64,000 nucleotides of DNA from Candidatus Propionivibrio dominans (GCA_016709335.1 JADJNC010000015.1:53112-117111); one strand, 5' to 3'. Shown: positions 27,462-39,165, counted from the first letter of the stretch. Notes: generated by a model from the sequence alone, not told the origin. Made by a program: numbers and translations.

Positions 27462-28244
27462 TTATCCTGGATGCAATCCGGCGACAGCGGCCCTGATCGG
27501 TGCCGGCGAGACATCGCTCGGCTGCTGGAAGGGATTGCCCTGGATCAGCACGATGGCGGCCGTTGGCGCGGCGGCCAGGGCAAAGAGCAGGATCGAAACG
27601 AAAGCGGCGCGCGGTCGCTCGACGTGCACCACGGCGATCGACAACAGGGTGAGCAGTCCGAGAAAAGCCATTCCCAGCCATTTCAGCGGATTGACGTGGG
27701 TCTGGCTCAGCGCCACGCGCTGATCCCGCTCGTCGCGGATTTCACTGGCTTTCCGCAGCATCAGGGATTGCACATTGTCGCCCGCCGCCTTGCCGACCTC
27801 ACTGCTGGCCAGCAAAATCAGCAAGGCATCGGCGCGTTCCACCACGGCGCGGCTTTCGGCGCGCTGGGCCAGCAGGGGCCACTCATCGGCGCTGGCCAGC
27901 GCGTAGCCGACCAGGGCTTCGCGAAGGCGAGCCTTGAGCGGGAGCGGGAGTGTCTCCGACAGTGCCGCAATGCTGTGCAGCGAATCGGCTTCCTTGTACA
28001 CCGCCTTAAGCGAACGGTCATGGGCGCTCCACGTATCGTTGGCCAGAAACGCCAGCGTCAGACTGAACAGCACGCCAATGATGTTGATGAACGGCGGCGC
28101 AACGCCTTGCAGCGAACAGGCCCAGGGCGCCCAGCGCGATCGCTGGATGAACCATTGAATGGCGGCCACGGCGGCGAAGGTGCCGACTAGCGCAATGAAG
28201 GCGTAGCCGTAATGATCATAGGTATGCCAATTGGTCTGAAGCAT
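27462..28244 (-). CDS. DUF4239 (bestrophin-like) membrane protein
   Basis: The 260-residue product has two N-terminal membrane segments (YAFIALVGTFAAVAAIQWF and FINIIGVLFSLTLAFLAND), a cytoplasmic helical region, and two C-terminal segments (LGMAFLGLLTLLSIAVVHV and AFVSILLFALAAAPTAAIVL). The pattern and the N-D-T-W motif after the second helix (LANDTW) match the DUF4239 family. Its function is unknown. The stop codon lies only ~30 bases from the A-free stretch, so the last residues could be affected if that region is misassembled. Confidence 0.82.
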   Translation of the reverse strand: MLQTNWHTYDHYGYAFIALVGTFAAVAAIQWFIQRSRWAPWACSLQGVAPPFINIIGVLFSLTLAFLANDTWSAHDRSLKAVYKEADSLHSIAALSETLPLPLKARLREALVGYALASADEWPLLAQRAESRAVVERADALLILLASSEVGKAAGDNVQSLMLRKASEIRDERDQRVALSQTHVNPLKWLGMAFLGLLTLLSIAVVHVERPRAAFVSILLFALAAAPTAAIVLIQGNPFQQPSDVSPAPIRAAVAGLHPG

Positions 28245-28273
28245 GGGTTCCTGCTATTGGATGAGAGGGTAAG

Positions 28274-28333
28274 GAACGGCTACGAAATAACTTCCACTTT
28301 TCTTGCATTTGAAATTTGAATTGGGAAGGTACC
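28274..28333. repeat. Intergenic repeat (ACGGCTACGAAATAACTTCC type), copy 1
   Basis: About 60 bases starting AACGGCTACGAAATAACTTC and including TTTGAAATTTGAATTGGG recur at 48352-48410 and, shortened, at 49236-49265. A reverse-oriented piece lies at 49430-49456. It is non-coding and sits upstream of the DUF4239 gene. Confidence 0.75.
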
Positions 28334-28401
28334 GGTTACTGCTGCTTACAGGGCGTTGGCCAGCAAGCGGAATGGCAAGGCCAAACTCGATGCCGGAAAG
28401 T

Positions 28402-29247
28402 TCAGGTGCCATCGATCAACTCCGAAAGTTCGCTGGCGAAGCGTTCCGGCTGCCACAGGTGCGGGCAGTGGTCGGCGCCTTGGTAGAGGCTGAGCCGCGC
28501 CTGCGGCGTGTGCTGCGCAACATAATTGGCGGTCGCTAGCGTGTAGAAATTGCTCTCGCTGCCGTAGGCGAGCAGGGTTGGCACCGTGATGGCCGGCAGC
28601 ACGTTGCGGTAATCGGCGGCGACCAGCGATTTCCAGATGGCGATGGCCGGCGGCGGGTCGATGCACCGCAGGGCTTCGCGCGTCACGCGCCAGCCGGAGG
28701 TGTTGCGCAGGTAGGTGGCGCGCGCCTTGTCGTTGAGACCGAGGGCGATCAGGCGCAGCACGGCTTCGACGAAATTGCCCGCGCTTTCAAATTCTTCCAG
28801 TAACCGCTGCGCGTGCGCGCTATCGAAGTCGCCGTAGATGCCGCCGCTCCAGGTGTCGTCGGTGAGCAGCTTCGGCGACTGGTCGATGAAGGCCAGGTGC
28901 GAGAAGCGTTCGCAGCCGAAATCACGGATGCACTGCCACAGCGTCAGCGCGCCCATCGAGTGGCCGACGGCAACGACGCGTTCGATTTCGTAGTGGTCGA
29001 GCAGGTTGATGACGTCGCGCGCCAGGCGCCTGATGTCCGGCGCCAGCGTGGCGCTCAGCGCATGGCCGCCGTGGCCGCGCGCATCCGGGCGCAGGAGGCG
29101 ATGCTGACCGGCCAGCGGCTTGATCAGCGGTGCCCAGGCGGCATGGCTGGACGTCCAGCCGTGCAGCAGCAGGATCGGCGTTCCGCTACCGGACAGGCGG
29201 ATGTGCAGTTGTTCGCCGTCGTCGGCACTTATCGTTTCGTGCTGCAT
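28402..29247 (-). CDS. Alpha/beta-fold hydrolase
   Basis: The 281-residue protein starts at the ATG at 29247 (MQHETISADDGEQLHIRLSG), directly before the first beta strand; a longer in-frame extension lacks similarity. It shows the oxyanion-hole motif LLLHGWTSS, the nucleophile elbow VAVGHSMGAL (Ser), an acid in LLAYGSESNF and the catalytic His in GADHCPHLWQPERF. The substrate is unknown; similar proteins are lactonases, esterases or haloperoxidase-like enzymes. It follows the carbonic anhydrase-like gene by 10 bases and is likely co-transcribed. Confidence 0.88.
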   Translation of the reverse strand: MQHETISADDGEQLHIRLSGSGTPILLLHGWTSSHAAWAPLIKPLAGQHRLLRPDARGHGGHALSATLAPDIRRLARDVINLLDHYEIERVVAVGHSMGALTLWQCIRDFGCERFSHLAFIDQSPKLLTDDTWSGGIYGDFDSAHAQRLLEEFESAGNFVEAVLRLIALGLNDKARATYLRNTSGWRVTREALRCIDPPPAIAIWKSLVAADYRNVLPAITVPTLLAYGSESNFYTLATANYVAQHTPQARLSLYQGADHCPHLWQPERFASELSELIDGT

Positions 29248-29257
29248 TTTTCGCTCT

Positions 29258-30328
29258 TCATTCCACCAGCAATTCCAGGTTGCGCGAGCGCCAGTCGAGC
29301 ACCGCGGTGTGCATCGCCATGCGCCTGGCGAGCGTCGGGTACTCGGCGCGGATGACGTTGGCGGCGAAGCCGGAAAGGAAGCGCGACTTGAGTTCGGCGC
29401 GGGCGCGGTCGACACCGATCTCGTCGTAGGGTACCGAAGCCAGCAGCAGGAAGCCGTCGGCCGGAATCCGCTCGGTTTTCATGTTGTCTTCGATGATGCC
29501 GGCCGCCTTGCGGATCGGGTCGGCGAGGTCCGGGCTGTAGGGGCCGATGATCAGCGCCAGGTTGGGGGTATGCAGGAAGTCGAAGCCACGGCCGAGACAG
29601 ATCATCCACTCGCGATGCTCGATGTCGAGTGTGCGTTCGTGGCGGCGCACCTGTTCGCGGACCTGGGCGATATGTTCCAGATTGCCGGCCAGCAGGGGCA
29701 GCAGGTCGGCGCGCATCTGCGCCGACATGTCCGGCAGCAGGGCGGCCAGCCTCGGTTCGAGCGTGGTGACGTCCCACGCGCCGAGCGTGGCGAGGTCGAG
29801 CGTGCGGCCGTCGACGCCATGGATGACCAGGGCGTCCTCGTCGGTTTCGAAGCCGCAGACCAGCGGGTAGACAGTGCCGTGGCCGCTGCCGAAAATGTGT
29901 TCGACCTGGCCGCGGATTTCCTGCGTGTGCTCGATTGCCGCCTGGGTGTTGTAGGCGAAGCCGGCACAGCCGCGCGCCGGATCGCCCTTCGACCAGTGGT
30001 AGGTAATCAGGAACAGCACGCGCCGGCCTTCGCTGACCATGCGCTGGACGTGGTGCGCGAGTACCTCGCCGAGGTGCGGCCAGCCGAGATCGAACATGCC
30101 GCCAAGGTTGCGGAAGGGCATCAGGATACCGGTCGGGGTGTTGGTGGCGAACGGAATGTTGATGCGCCCGTCCATGCATTTGAGGACCGCGATGGCCGTC
30201 GGATGCTCGGCCAGATAGCGCTCGCGGGCGAGCCAGGCTTCGGGGCTCCTGAACGACTCGCCGTGCCGGCGGGCGAGGTCGAGCAGCCAGTCGATGCGTT
30301 GTTCGATGGGTTTGCTGTGAATGTCCAT
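29258..30328 (-). CDS. CsoSCA-like (beta-type) carbonic anhydrase-domain protein
   Basis: The 356-residue protein has CMDGR at residues 51-55, a Cys-x-Asp-x-Arg motif like the zinc ligand plus Asp/Arg dyad of beta-carbonic anhydrases. His111 (ITYHWSKGD) and Cys121 (GCAGFAY) follow with the spacing of the other two zinc ligands of the carboxysome shell enzyme CsoSCA. The region GILMPFRNLGGMFDLGWPHLG is also typical of non-carboxysomal relatives. No carboxysome genes are nearby, so a role in CO2/bicarbonate supply or another hydrolytic step is possible. It is about 150 residues shorter than true CsoSCA. The functional assignment is inferred from motifs. Confidence 0.72.
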   Translation of the reverse strand: MDIHSKPIEQRIDWLLDLARRHGESFRSPEAWLARERYLAEHPTAIAVLKCMDGRINIPFATNTPTGILMPFRNLGGMFDLGWPHLGEVLAHHVQRMVSEGRRVLFLITYHWSKGDPARGCAGFAYNTQAAIEHTQEIRGQVEHIFGSGHGTVYPLVCGFETDEDALVIHGVDGRTLDLATLGAWDVTTLEPRLAALLPDMSAQMRADLLPLLAGNLEHIAQVREQVRRHERTLDIEHREWMICLGRGFDFLHTPNLALIIGPYSPDLADPIRKAAGIIEDNMKTERIPADGFLLLASVPYDEIGVDRARAELKSRFLSGFAANVIRAEYPTLARRMAMHTAVLDWRSRNLELLVE

Positions 30329-30439
30329 GGCGAAAAGTCACTGTGCATGATGAAGACAGCGATGAATATACCATCGGGGAGGGGATTGATGTCGAACGTG
30401 TCGGGGCAGGGCAGTGTAAATTGGTTCTAAAAGTCCGCA

Positions 30440-30544
30440 GTCATTCCGGCGCACGCCGGAATCCAGATTCGTCCATCTGATCAAGATGTTAAAAGAACAG
30501 CTTGATAAGCGAACTGGATTCCGGGTCAAGCCCGAAATGACGGT
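30440..30544. repeat. REP/BIME-like repeat, copy 2
   Basis: TCATTCCGGCGCACGCCGGA opens the element, and an inverted arm (ATTCCGGGTCAAGCCCGAAA) followed by TGACGG closes it. The spacer shares CATCTGATCAAGATG with the copy at 19531. Confidence 0.82.
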
Positions 30545-30550
30545 AAACAC

Positions 30551-30615
30551 CGGCGTCGGGTTATGCCCCGAAGGAAATCCCCTTGCGGGACGCCCTTTGG
30601 GCTAACCCGACCTAC
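30551..30615. repeat. GTCGGGTTA...TAACCCGAC dyad repeat, copy 1
   Basis: GCGTCGGGTTATGCCCCG and GGGCTAACCCGACCTAC flank a palindromic middle. The same arms occur at 48420-48516 and 49279-49402. It is intergenic and immediately precedes the lipoprotein gene. Confidence 0.75.
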
Positions 30616-30665
30616 GAACTGACTCCACCTGCGAATTTGAAGGAGCCAGTGCGTTATCATTGCGC

Positions 30666-31382
30666 ATGCTCAATCGTCTCATCGCCTCGCTGCTGGTACT
30701 GCTTATTCTCTCGGCCTGCGCTACCCGCTTCGGTCCCGACGGGAAGAAGGAAAACCGTTTCGATCCGCGTTATCTGGCCAAGACCGAAATCGACCGGGTG
30801 ATCGATACCGACCGCGCCGAAGTGATGGTCGGCATGCACCGCATCGCCGAGAAACTCTACAAGCGCAACCCCAGGGAGTGGAAGAAGTCGGGGCAGCCGA
30901 GTATGGAGGCCGCTCTCGATCGGCTGTTTGCCGGTAGTCTGGATTTTCCCGAACTGGAAGGCCGGCGCGAGGGTGCGGCTGCGCTTTATGCCTTCAGCCC
31001 CAATTATCAGGGTGACCGCGTGCTGGCCGTGATGGCCGGGCTGCTCGGCATGGTCTATGCCGCCTTCGAGCACAAGGACGATTTTTATGTGCTTGACGAC
31101 CTGAACGAGCAGAAGCTCTACAATTGCGCCCGCAACATCGAGATCGCCATCTGGAAGATGTCGTCGACGAAGACTGCCAGCGGCGAGCCGCTGCTGATTA
31201 CCAATGAACTGGACCCGAATAACCCCAATCTGAGTTTCGAGCGTGAGTTCGGTCGCGTCATCGGCCTGCTGGATTTTCTCTCCAAGGTGGTCGCCGACAA
31301 GCAGGGCCGGGCGATCACGCGTTTTACGCAAAGCATGGCGACGGCGATTTTCCTGCCGGTCGGCGCGCTGGGTATCAAATGA
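30666..31382 (+). CDS. Putative lipoprotein of unknown function
   Basis: The 238-residue product begins MLNRLIASLLVLLILSAC, a lipoprotein signal with lipobox LSAC and modified Cys18. The remainder is soluble, with alpha-helical stretches (GDRVLAVMAGLLGMVYAAFE) and a weakly hydrophobic C-terminus. I do not recognise a family with confidence. The ATG at 30666 was chosen over a TTG two codons upstream because the hydrophobic core follows directly. Its TGA overlaps the purN ATG (ATGA), so the two are translationally coupled although they are functionally unrelated. Confidence 0.75.
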   Translation: MLNRLIASLLVLLILSACATRFGPDGKKENRFDPRYLAKTEIDRVIDTDRAEVMVGMHRIAEKLYKRNPREWKKSGQPSMEAALDRLFAGSLDFPELEGRREGAAALYAFSPNYQGDRVLAVMAGLLGMVYAAFEHKDDFYVLDDLNEQKLYNCARNIEIAIWKMSSTKTASGEPLLITNELDPNNPNLSFEREFGRVIGLLDFLSKVVADKQGRAITRFTQSMATAIFLPVGALGIK

Positions 31383-32023
31383 AATCGATCGTCATCCTCA
31401 TCTCCGGTCGCGGCAGCAACATGCACTCGCTGCTCGACGCCGTCGCGGCAGGTTCGCTGCCGGTGCGCGTGGCGGCGGTGCTCTCCAATCGTGGCGATGC
31501 GCCGGGGCTGGAAACCGCCGCCGCACGGGGTGTTGCCACGCGCGTTGTCGATCACCGCGCATTTGCCAGTCGCGAGGCTTTCGATGCCGCCCTGGCCGGG
31601 GTGATCGATTCCTTTGTCCCGGATCTGGTGCTGCTCGCGGGTTTCATGAGGATTCTGAGTGACGGCTTCGTGCAGCATTTCGCTGGGCGCCTGATCAATA
31701 TCCATCCTTCATTACTGCCGTCCTTCCCCGGCCTGCACACCCACCGCCGCGCGCTGGCCGAGGGCGTGCGGGTGCATGGTTGCACGGTTCATTTTGTGAC
31801 ACCGACGCTCGATCATGGCCCGATCATCGTGCAGGCGGCGGTACCGGTGCTCGACGGCGACGACGAGGCCAGCCTGGCGGCACGGGTGCTGGCGCAGGAG
31901 CATCGGGTCTATCCGCTGGCCGTGCGCTGGCTCGCCGAAGAGCGGCTGCACGTGGTCGATGGGCGGGTGCTGTGTGCGCTGCCGCAGGACGGCGCCACGG
32001 CGCTGATCTCGCCGCCGGCATGA
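31379..32023 (+). CDS. purN: Phosphoribosylglycinamide formyltransferase
   Basis: The 214-residue enzyme transfers a formyl group from 10-formyl-THF to GAR in purine synthesis. It shows the phosphate-binding start ILISGRGSNMHSL, the folate-site segment LAGFMRILS, the catalytic Asn-His pair in INIHPSLLPSFPGLHTH, and CTVHFVTPTLDHGPII with the catalytic Asp. Length is normal for the family. The ATG overlaps the upstream lipoprotein stop. A 221-base gap with a short CCCCTC/GAGGGG inverted repeat (32181-32203) follows before the DUF3108 gene. Confidence 0.95.
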   Translation: MKSIVILISGRGSNMHSLLDAVAAGSLPVRVAAVLSNRGDAPGLETAAARGVATRVVDHRAFASREAFDAALAGVIDSFVPDLVLLAGFMRILSDGFVQHFAGRLINIHPSLLPSFPGLHTHRRALAEGVRVHGCTVHFVTPTLDHGPIIVQAAVPVLDGDDEASLAARVLAQEHRVYPLAVRWLAEERLHVVDGRVLCALPQDGATALISPPA

Positions 32024-32244
32024 GTCACAGGCTAACGGGCATGGATTTGGCGCCACGACACATCATGAACGCTTTTGGCCTGCCCGTTTCCCTCCCTTGC
32101 AGGGCGCATTCCGGCTTGGCAGTCGGAATCGCTCGATTGGCACGGAGCATGCTCCGCGAATTCCCAATCTCGCCCCCCGACCCCTCTCCCAGAGGGCGAG
32201 GGGAGGTTCGTGAGTCGCTGGCGCGACTTTCACTCTAGGCTAAT

Positions 32245-33237
32245 ATGCCCTTCGCCTTGCTGATGGCTCTTGCCGCTTCCCTCGGCATTCACGTTGCGGC
32301 GCTCTTCGGGCCGGAGATCGATCTGTCGACCGAACCGGAAAGCGTTCCGCTGCTGGCCGAGCTGAAGCCGATGCCGATGCCGAAAGCGCCGTCCGAAGTG
32401 ATGACCAAACCTGAAAAGCCGGTAACGGCGAAAGCGCCAAAACCTCCGCGCAAGGTCGAAAAAGTGGCCAGTGCCTCGCCGGTGCTGAGCATACCCGAGG
32501 CGTCGGCGCCTGGGGAGGCGGCAGCGGCTGGGGCGTCCGCGTCGGCCGCGCCGGCGAGCGGAGCGGCACCGCCGGTCGCGTCCGCGCCGCCGACAGCGCC
32601 TGAAGCGCGACTGCCGCCCCACGGGATCATCCGCTACCGCGTCGACCTCGGCGATTCGAATTTCGAGATCGGTGTTTCCCGGCATGAATGGGAGATCGTC
32701 GATGGCCGCTATCGCCTGACTTCGATTGTCGAAACGAGCGGCCTGGTGTGGCTGATCAAAGCCTACCGTATCGAAATGGAAAGTCGCGGCTGGCTGACCA
32801 GCGAAGGTTTGCGACCGGAAAGCTTTGCCATCCGGCGCAATGGCAAGGAAGCCAGAGAGAAGGCTTCGTTCGACTGGGAAAACATGACAGTGCGCGTCGG
32901 CGATCATGCCGAGCAGGCACTCAACCCTGGCGCACAGGATCTGCTCTCGTTCAATTTTCAGCTAGGATATCTGGCGCATCCCGAAGCGGGTAGCCGCTTG
33001 TACATCGCGACCGGCAGGAAGTACGGGGTTTATCAGATTGAGGTGCTGGGCGACGAGGAAATCGAGGTGCCGGCCGGGGTGATGCGTACGCTGCATCTGC
33101 GCGCTCCCGGAGTGAATACGACCGAACTCTGGCTGGCTTACGATTATCTGCTGCTGCCGGTTAAAATCCGTCACGTTGACAGCAAGGGCGACAGTCTGGT
33201 CCAGGTCGCCACCCAAATTCAAGTGAGTCCACCCTAA
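32245..33237 (+). CDS. DUF3108 domain protein with Pro/Ala-rich linker
   Basis: The 330-residue product has an N-terminal hydrophobic helix (FALLMALAASLGIHVAALFG), then a low-complexity Pro/Lys/Ala/Ser-rich linker (about residues 30-120) like that of TonB-type proteins. The C-terminal ~210 residues form the DUF3108 domain (HGIIRYRVDLGDSNFEIGVS through ELWLAYDYLLLPVKIRHVD). It is probably anchored in the inner membrane with the domain in the periplasm. Its function is unknown. The TAA overlaps the ATG of the next gene, so the two are coupled. Confidence 0.85.
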   Translation: MPFALLMALAASLGIHVAALFGPEIDLSTEPESVPLLAELKPMPMPKAPSEVMTKPEKPVTAKAPKPPRKVEKVASASPVLSIPEASAPGEAAAAGASASAAPASGAAPPVASAPPTAPEARLPPHGIIRYRVDLGDSNFEIGVSRHEWEIVDGRYRLTSIVETSGLVWLIKAYRIEMESRGWLTSEGLRPESFAIRRNGKEAREKASFDWENMTVRVGDHAEQALNPGAQDLLSFNFQLGYLAHPEAGSRLYIATGRKYGVYQIEVLGDEEIEVPAGVMRTLHLRAPGVNTTELWLAYDYLLLPVKIRHVDSKGDSLVQVATQIQVSPP

Positions 33238-34514
33238 TGCGCTTTACGCCGACCCTGTTCAAGCATACCGAAGCGCTGCTGGCCGAGCTGCTCCGTTCGA
33301 CCTTCCCCGCCGATCTGGTGGTTTCGCGCTACTTCCGCCAGCATCGCGAGCTCGGTCACAGCGAACGCGGCTTTGTTGCCGAAAGCGTTTACTCGGTCCT
33401 GCGCCGCAAGCGCTCATTATCGGCACGCTGCTTTGAGGACGTCACGTCGCGGCGTCTGCTGCTCGCATCGCTGGCCTGCGTGCAGGGCTTGAACCGGCGC
33501 GAGCTGGATGCGGTGTTGAGCGAAACCGAGGGCAAGTGGCTGGCGCAGGCCAAGGCAGTCAGGCTGGACGAGCTACCGCCGGCGGTTCGCCTCGATCTGC
33601 CGGACTGGTTGTATGAGGCGCTGAGCACGTACTACGCCGCGCCGGAACTGGAGGCGCTGGCTGGCGGCCTCAAGCAGCCGGCACCGCTCGATCTGCGCGT
33701 CAATCCGCTCAAGGCTGGGCGTGATGAGGTGCTGATCCGGCTCAACGCCGACGGGCTGGCGGCAGAGCCTTGCCGATATTCGCCGCTCGGCATCCGTCTG
33801 GCGGGCAAGCCCTCGATTTCGCGCCACCCCCTGTTTCTCGACGGCAGTTTTGAAGTGCAGGACGAGGGCAGTCAGTTGCTCGGTTTCCTGGTGCAGCCGA
33901 AACGTGGCGAGATGGTCGCCGACTTTTGTGCCGGAGCCGGCGGCAAAACGCTCCTGCTCGGTGCCCTGATGCACTCGCAAGGCCGGCTTTACGCTTTCGA
34001 TGTCGCCGAAAAACGGCTGGCCAAGCTGAAGCCGCGTCTGGCGCGTTCCGGGCTGTCGAATGTGCATCCGGCGCGCATCGAGTCCGAGAAGGACATCAAG
34101 ATCAAGCGGCTGGCCGGCAAGCTCGATCGCGTGCTGGTTGACGCGCCGTGCTCCGGGCTGGGGACACTGCGCCGCAACCCCGATCTGAAATGGCGGCAGA
34201 CGCCGGAAAGTGTCGCCGAGCTGATCGTCAAGCAGGCAGCGATTCTTCATGCCGCGTCGACTCTGGTGAAGCAGGGCGGCAGGCTGGTTTATGCCACGTG
34301 CAGTTTGCTCGATGTGGAAAACGAGTCGGTGGTATCGGCTTTCCTGGCGACCCACCCGGAGTTCGTTTCGTTGTCCGCGGCCCAGTTGCTGCTTGATCAG
34401 GGGATCGAAATGGCCGGAGCTGAAGCTGATGGGGAAGTTGGCAAGCGTTTGCGCCTGTTGCCGCATCGTCACGGTACCGATGGTTTTTTTGCTGCCGTAA
34501 TGGAGCGTCGATGA
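33237..34514 (+). CDS. RsmB/NOP-family RNA (cytosine-C5) methyltransferase
   Basis: The 425-residue enzyme has an N-terminal NusB-like/helical part, then a class I SAM domain: VADFCAGAGGKTLLLGAL (motif I), VLVDAPCSGLGTLRRNPDLK (motif IV with Cys) and YATCSLLDVENE (motif VI with the catalytic Cys). These two cysteines define RNA m5C methyltransferases of the RsmB/RsmF group, acting on rRNA. The FEVQDEGSQL segment is the typical pre-domain. The exact RNA target is not settled by sequence, so no symbol is given. It overlaps both neighbours. Confidence 0.9.
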   Translation: MRFTPTLFKHTEALLAELLRSTFPADLVVSRYFRQHRELGHSERGFVAESVYSVLRRKRSLSARCFEDVTSRRLLLASLACVQGLNRRELDAVLSETEGKWLAQAKAVRLDELPPAVRLDLPDWLYEALSTYYAAPELEALAGGLKQPAPLDLRVNPLKAGRDEVLIRLNADGLAAEPCRYSPLGIRLAGKPSISRHPLFLDGSFEVQDEGSQLLGFLVQPKRGEMVADFCAGAGGKTLLLGALMHSQGRLYAFDVAEKRLAKLKPRLARSGLSNVHPARIESEKDIKIKRLAGKLDRVLVDAPCSGLGTLRRNPDLKWRQTPESVAELIVKQAAILHAASTLVKQGGRLVYATCSLLDVENESVVSAFLATHPEFVSLSAAQLLLDQGIEMAGAEADGEVGKRLRLLPHRHGTDGFFAAVMERR

Positions 34515-35812
34515 CCGAGAAACAGATGTTTGCCCTGCTCACCCAGATCTGGAGCGATTTGCAGCACGCCGAGTTTTTCTGGGTGGCGCTGGCGCTGGTG
34601 CTGATTCTGGCCTTTTCCGCGTGGTTTTCCTACCGTCTGCGTGCTCACGAGAGCAAGTACCTTCAACCCGGACAAAGTGCGCTGCGCTCCTTTGGTATCG
34701 GCAGTCTGAAGCGAATTGCTTTTCCCCTGGTGGCGTTGATCTTCGTGCTGATTCTGCGCAAGATTCTTGTCGCCTTGCATTGGGAGCACCTCAGCCTGCT
34801 CTATCTGGCCGGGCCTTTGCTTGTCTCGTGGGCGCTGGTCAGAATCCTGGTCTACCTGCTGCGCTGCGTCTTTTCCGAGGGCGGCTTGCTCATCACTTTC
34901 GAGCGGGTGATCACCTCGGCCATCTGGGGCTGGATGGTGCTTGCCATCACCGGACTTGACGATCCGCTGATCGAAGTTTTTGAACAGGTGAGCTTCAGCT
35001 TCGGCAAGCAGACGATCAATCTGTGGATGCTGATGCATGGCGCGGTGACGGTTGGCATCACGCTGCTGATCGCGCTGTGGATCGCTAGTCTGATCGAGAA
35101 CCGCCTGATGGCGGCTGACCATCTGGATGCCAATGTGCGCGTCGTCGTCGGGCGGCTGGCCAAGGCGATACTGCTGGTGATCGCGCTGCTCAGCAGTCTG
35201 TCGCTGGTTGGCATCGACGTGACGACGCTCTCGGTATTCAGTGGGGCTCTGGCCGTGGGTCTTGGCCTCGGCTTGCAGAAAATCGCCAGCAATTATGTCA
35301 GCGGCTTCATCATTCTACTCGACCGTTCGATCCGCTTGGGTAATCTGGTTAACATCGATGACAGGACTTCGGGAACGGTCACGCAGATCACCACGCGCTA
35401 TACCGTCCTGCGTACCCTGACCGGTACCGAGGTGATCATTCCCAACGAGTATCTGGTCAACAATATCGTGCGCAACCAGTCGTTTACCGATACGCGCGCG
35501 CGGGTTGCCGTGCCCATCCAGGTTGCCTACAGCACGGATCTTGACAAGGCCATACGCCTGATGGTCGAGGCGGCACGGCAGCAGCCCAGGGTACTGGTCG
35601 AGCCGGCGCCCGGCGTCCTGCTGACCGATTTTGCCGACAGCGGCATCAATCTGGAACTCGGTTTCTGGCTAGCCGATCCGGAAGAAGGTACGGGCAATGT
35701 ACGCTCGGAAATCAACCTGGCGATCTGGAAGTCCTTCAGCCAGAACGGTATCGAGATTCCCTTCCCGCAGCGCGAGGTACGCATGATTGGCCAGGCCCCT
35801 GCAGCGGCGTGA
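34511..35812 (+). CDS. MscS-family mechanosensitive ion channel
   Basis: The 433-residue protein has several N-terminal membrane helices (FFWVALALVLILAFSAWF, IAFPLVALIFVLILRK and more). The conserved pore helix and beta domain follow: SVFSGALAVGLGLGLQKIAS, NYVSGFIILLDRSIRLGNLV, and VIIPNEYLVNNIVRNQS. Such channels open on membrane tension and release solutes during osmotic down-shock. The length with extra N-terminal helices is larger than the E. coli MscS type. The ATG overlaps the previous stop, ending a four-gene coupled or closely spaced series. Confidence 0.92.
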   Translation: MTEKQMFALLTQIWSDLQHAEFFWVALALVLILAFSAWFSYRLRAHESKYLQPGQSALRSFGIGSLKRIAFPLVALIFVLILRKILVALHWEHLSLLYLAGPLLVSWALVRILVYLLRCVFSEGGLLITFERVITSAIWGWMVLAITGLDDPLIEVFEQVSFSFGKQTINLWMLMHGAVTVGITLLIALWIASLIENRLMAADHLDANVRVVVGRLAKAILLVIALLSSLSLVGIDVTTLSVFSGALAVGLGLGLQKIASNYVSGFIILLDRSIRLGNLVNIDDRTSGTVTQITTRYTVLRTLTGTEVIIPNEYLVNNIVRNQSFTDTRARVAVPIQVAYSTDLDKAIRLMVEAARQQPRVLVEPAPGVLLTDFADSGINLELGFWLADPEEGTGNVRSEINLAIWKSFSQNGIEIPFPQREVRMIGQAPAAA

Positions 35813-35826
35813 TTGACCGATAGGCG

Positions 35827-35859
35827 AAAAAAAATCCCGCACCGGTTCGGCGCGGGATT
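35827..35859. terminator. Hairpin with A8/T8 tract after the MscS gene
   Basis: The 8-bp stem AATCCCGC/GCGGGATT (35833-35840 with 35852-35859) has an 11-base loop. Eight A's precede it, which form a T8 tract on the minus strand, so it should terminate minus-strand transcription well; on the + strand only TTGAAAGG follows, so plus-strand termination may be weaker. It is 15 bases past the MscS stop. Confidence 0.65.
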
Positions 35860-36205
35860 GAAAGGCCCATCATTGGCGATGGGTCAGGGAGGGTCAAACA
35901 TTGCCAGCCGGGGAAGCTGAAGCAACGAAGTCATGGTATGGATTTGCGGTTCGTGCGTCTGTTGTGCCTGTGCGGCGATTGCGTGACGCCATGTAACTGC
36001 TCGTTCGGCTGTAAGCGACAGCGGTGCACCGAAAGCGGAGCGAACGCGCGAAGCGCAGTGCGCCGGATTTTCCGGAAAGCGGATGTGCGGCGCGGCCTGT
36101 TTGGCTTGCCAGGCTTTGTCACGGGCTTGCGAGCCGTCTGCCCGCACCCGATTCGGTGCTAAAATCAACACCCTTTGCCATACGCTGCTTCAGGGACGAT
36201 TACCG
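35860..36205. other. Intergenic region upstream of alaS
   Basis: About 346 bases contain the alaS promoter region. I find no confident gene: open frames on either strand lack ribosome-binding sites and recognisable domains. No tRNA-like fold was seen. Confidence 0.4.
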
Positions 36206-38829
<2,624 letters not shown>

Positions 38830-38833
<4 letters not shown>

Positions 38834-39165
38834 AGCCGGCACTGACTGTTGTTGCTCGATACGTAATGCCCCTGTGCTGCGCGGCGGTGCTGTTGAGCAC
38901 TGGCGCGCACGCGGCAGATGAATTGAAGCGCGAACCGATCGACGCCATCACAGTTGAGGGCGACAAGGTTCGTCTCTACCCCAACGGACGTTGGGAGTTT
39001 GTCGACGCCATTAAAGCCGCCAAAGCCAGCGAGCAGGCCGCACAGTATCCGGAAAACAAGACTCGACCCGCTGAAGCGCAGGGCGGGCTGTTTGGCATTG
39101 GCCGCACGATCATGCCGGGCGACAAGGATTACAACCGTGGCTCAATGAGCGGCAAGGGGCGCTGA
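38830..39165 (+). CDS. Small exported protein of unknown function
   Basis: The 111-residue product has a signal peptide ([20 protein letters not shown] then [11 protein letters not shown]). The mature part contains [18 protein letters not shown], a short motif found in small periplasmic proteins of proteobacteria, and a charged, Gly-rich tail ending RGSMSGKGR. The ATG at 38830 overlaps the alaS TGA (ATGA), so it is translationally coupled to alaS. No function is known to me. Confidence 0.75.

Noticed and set aside
26590..28190. Several long open frames on both strands across the G/C-rich stretch
   Set aside because: They stay open because the + strand has no A in 26693-27432; their translations are low-complexity and continue into unrelated frames of neighbouring genes.
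35884..36171. A 95-codon minus-strand gene before alaS
   Set aside because: It has no recognisable domain or start signal, and its place matches the alaS promoter region.
36083..36205. Longer N-terminus for alaS
   Set aside because: The extension ([14 protein letters not shown]) has no similarity to the family, while [11 protein letters not shown] is the standard start.
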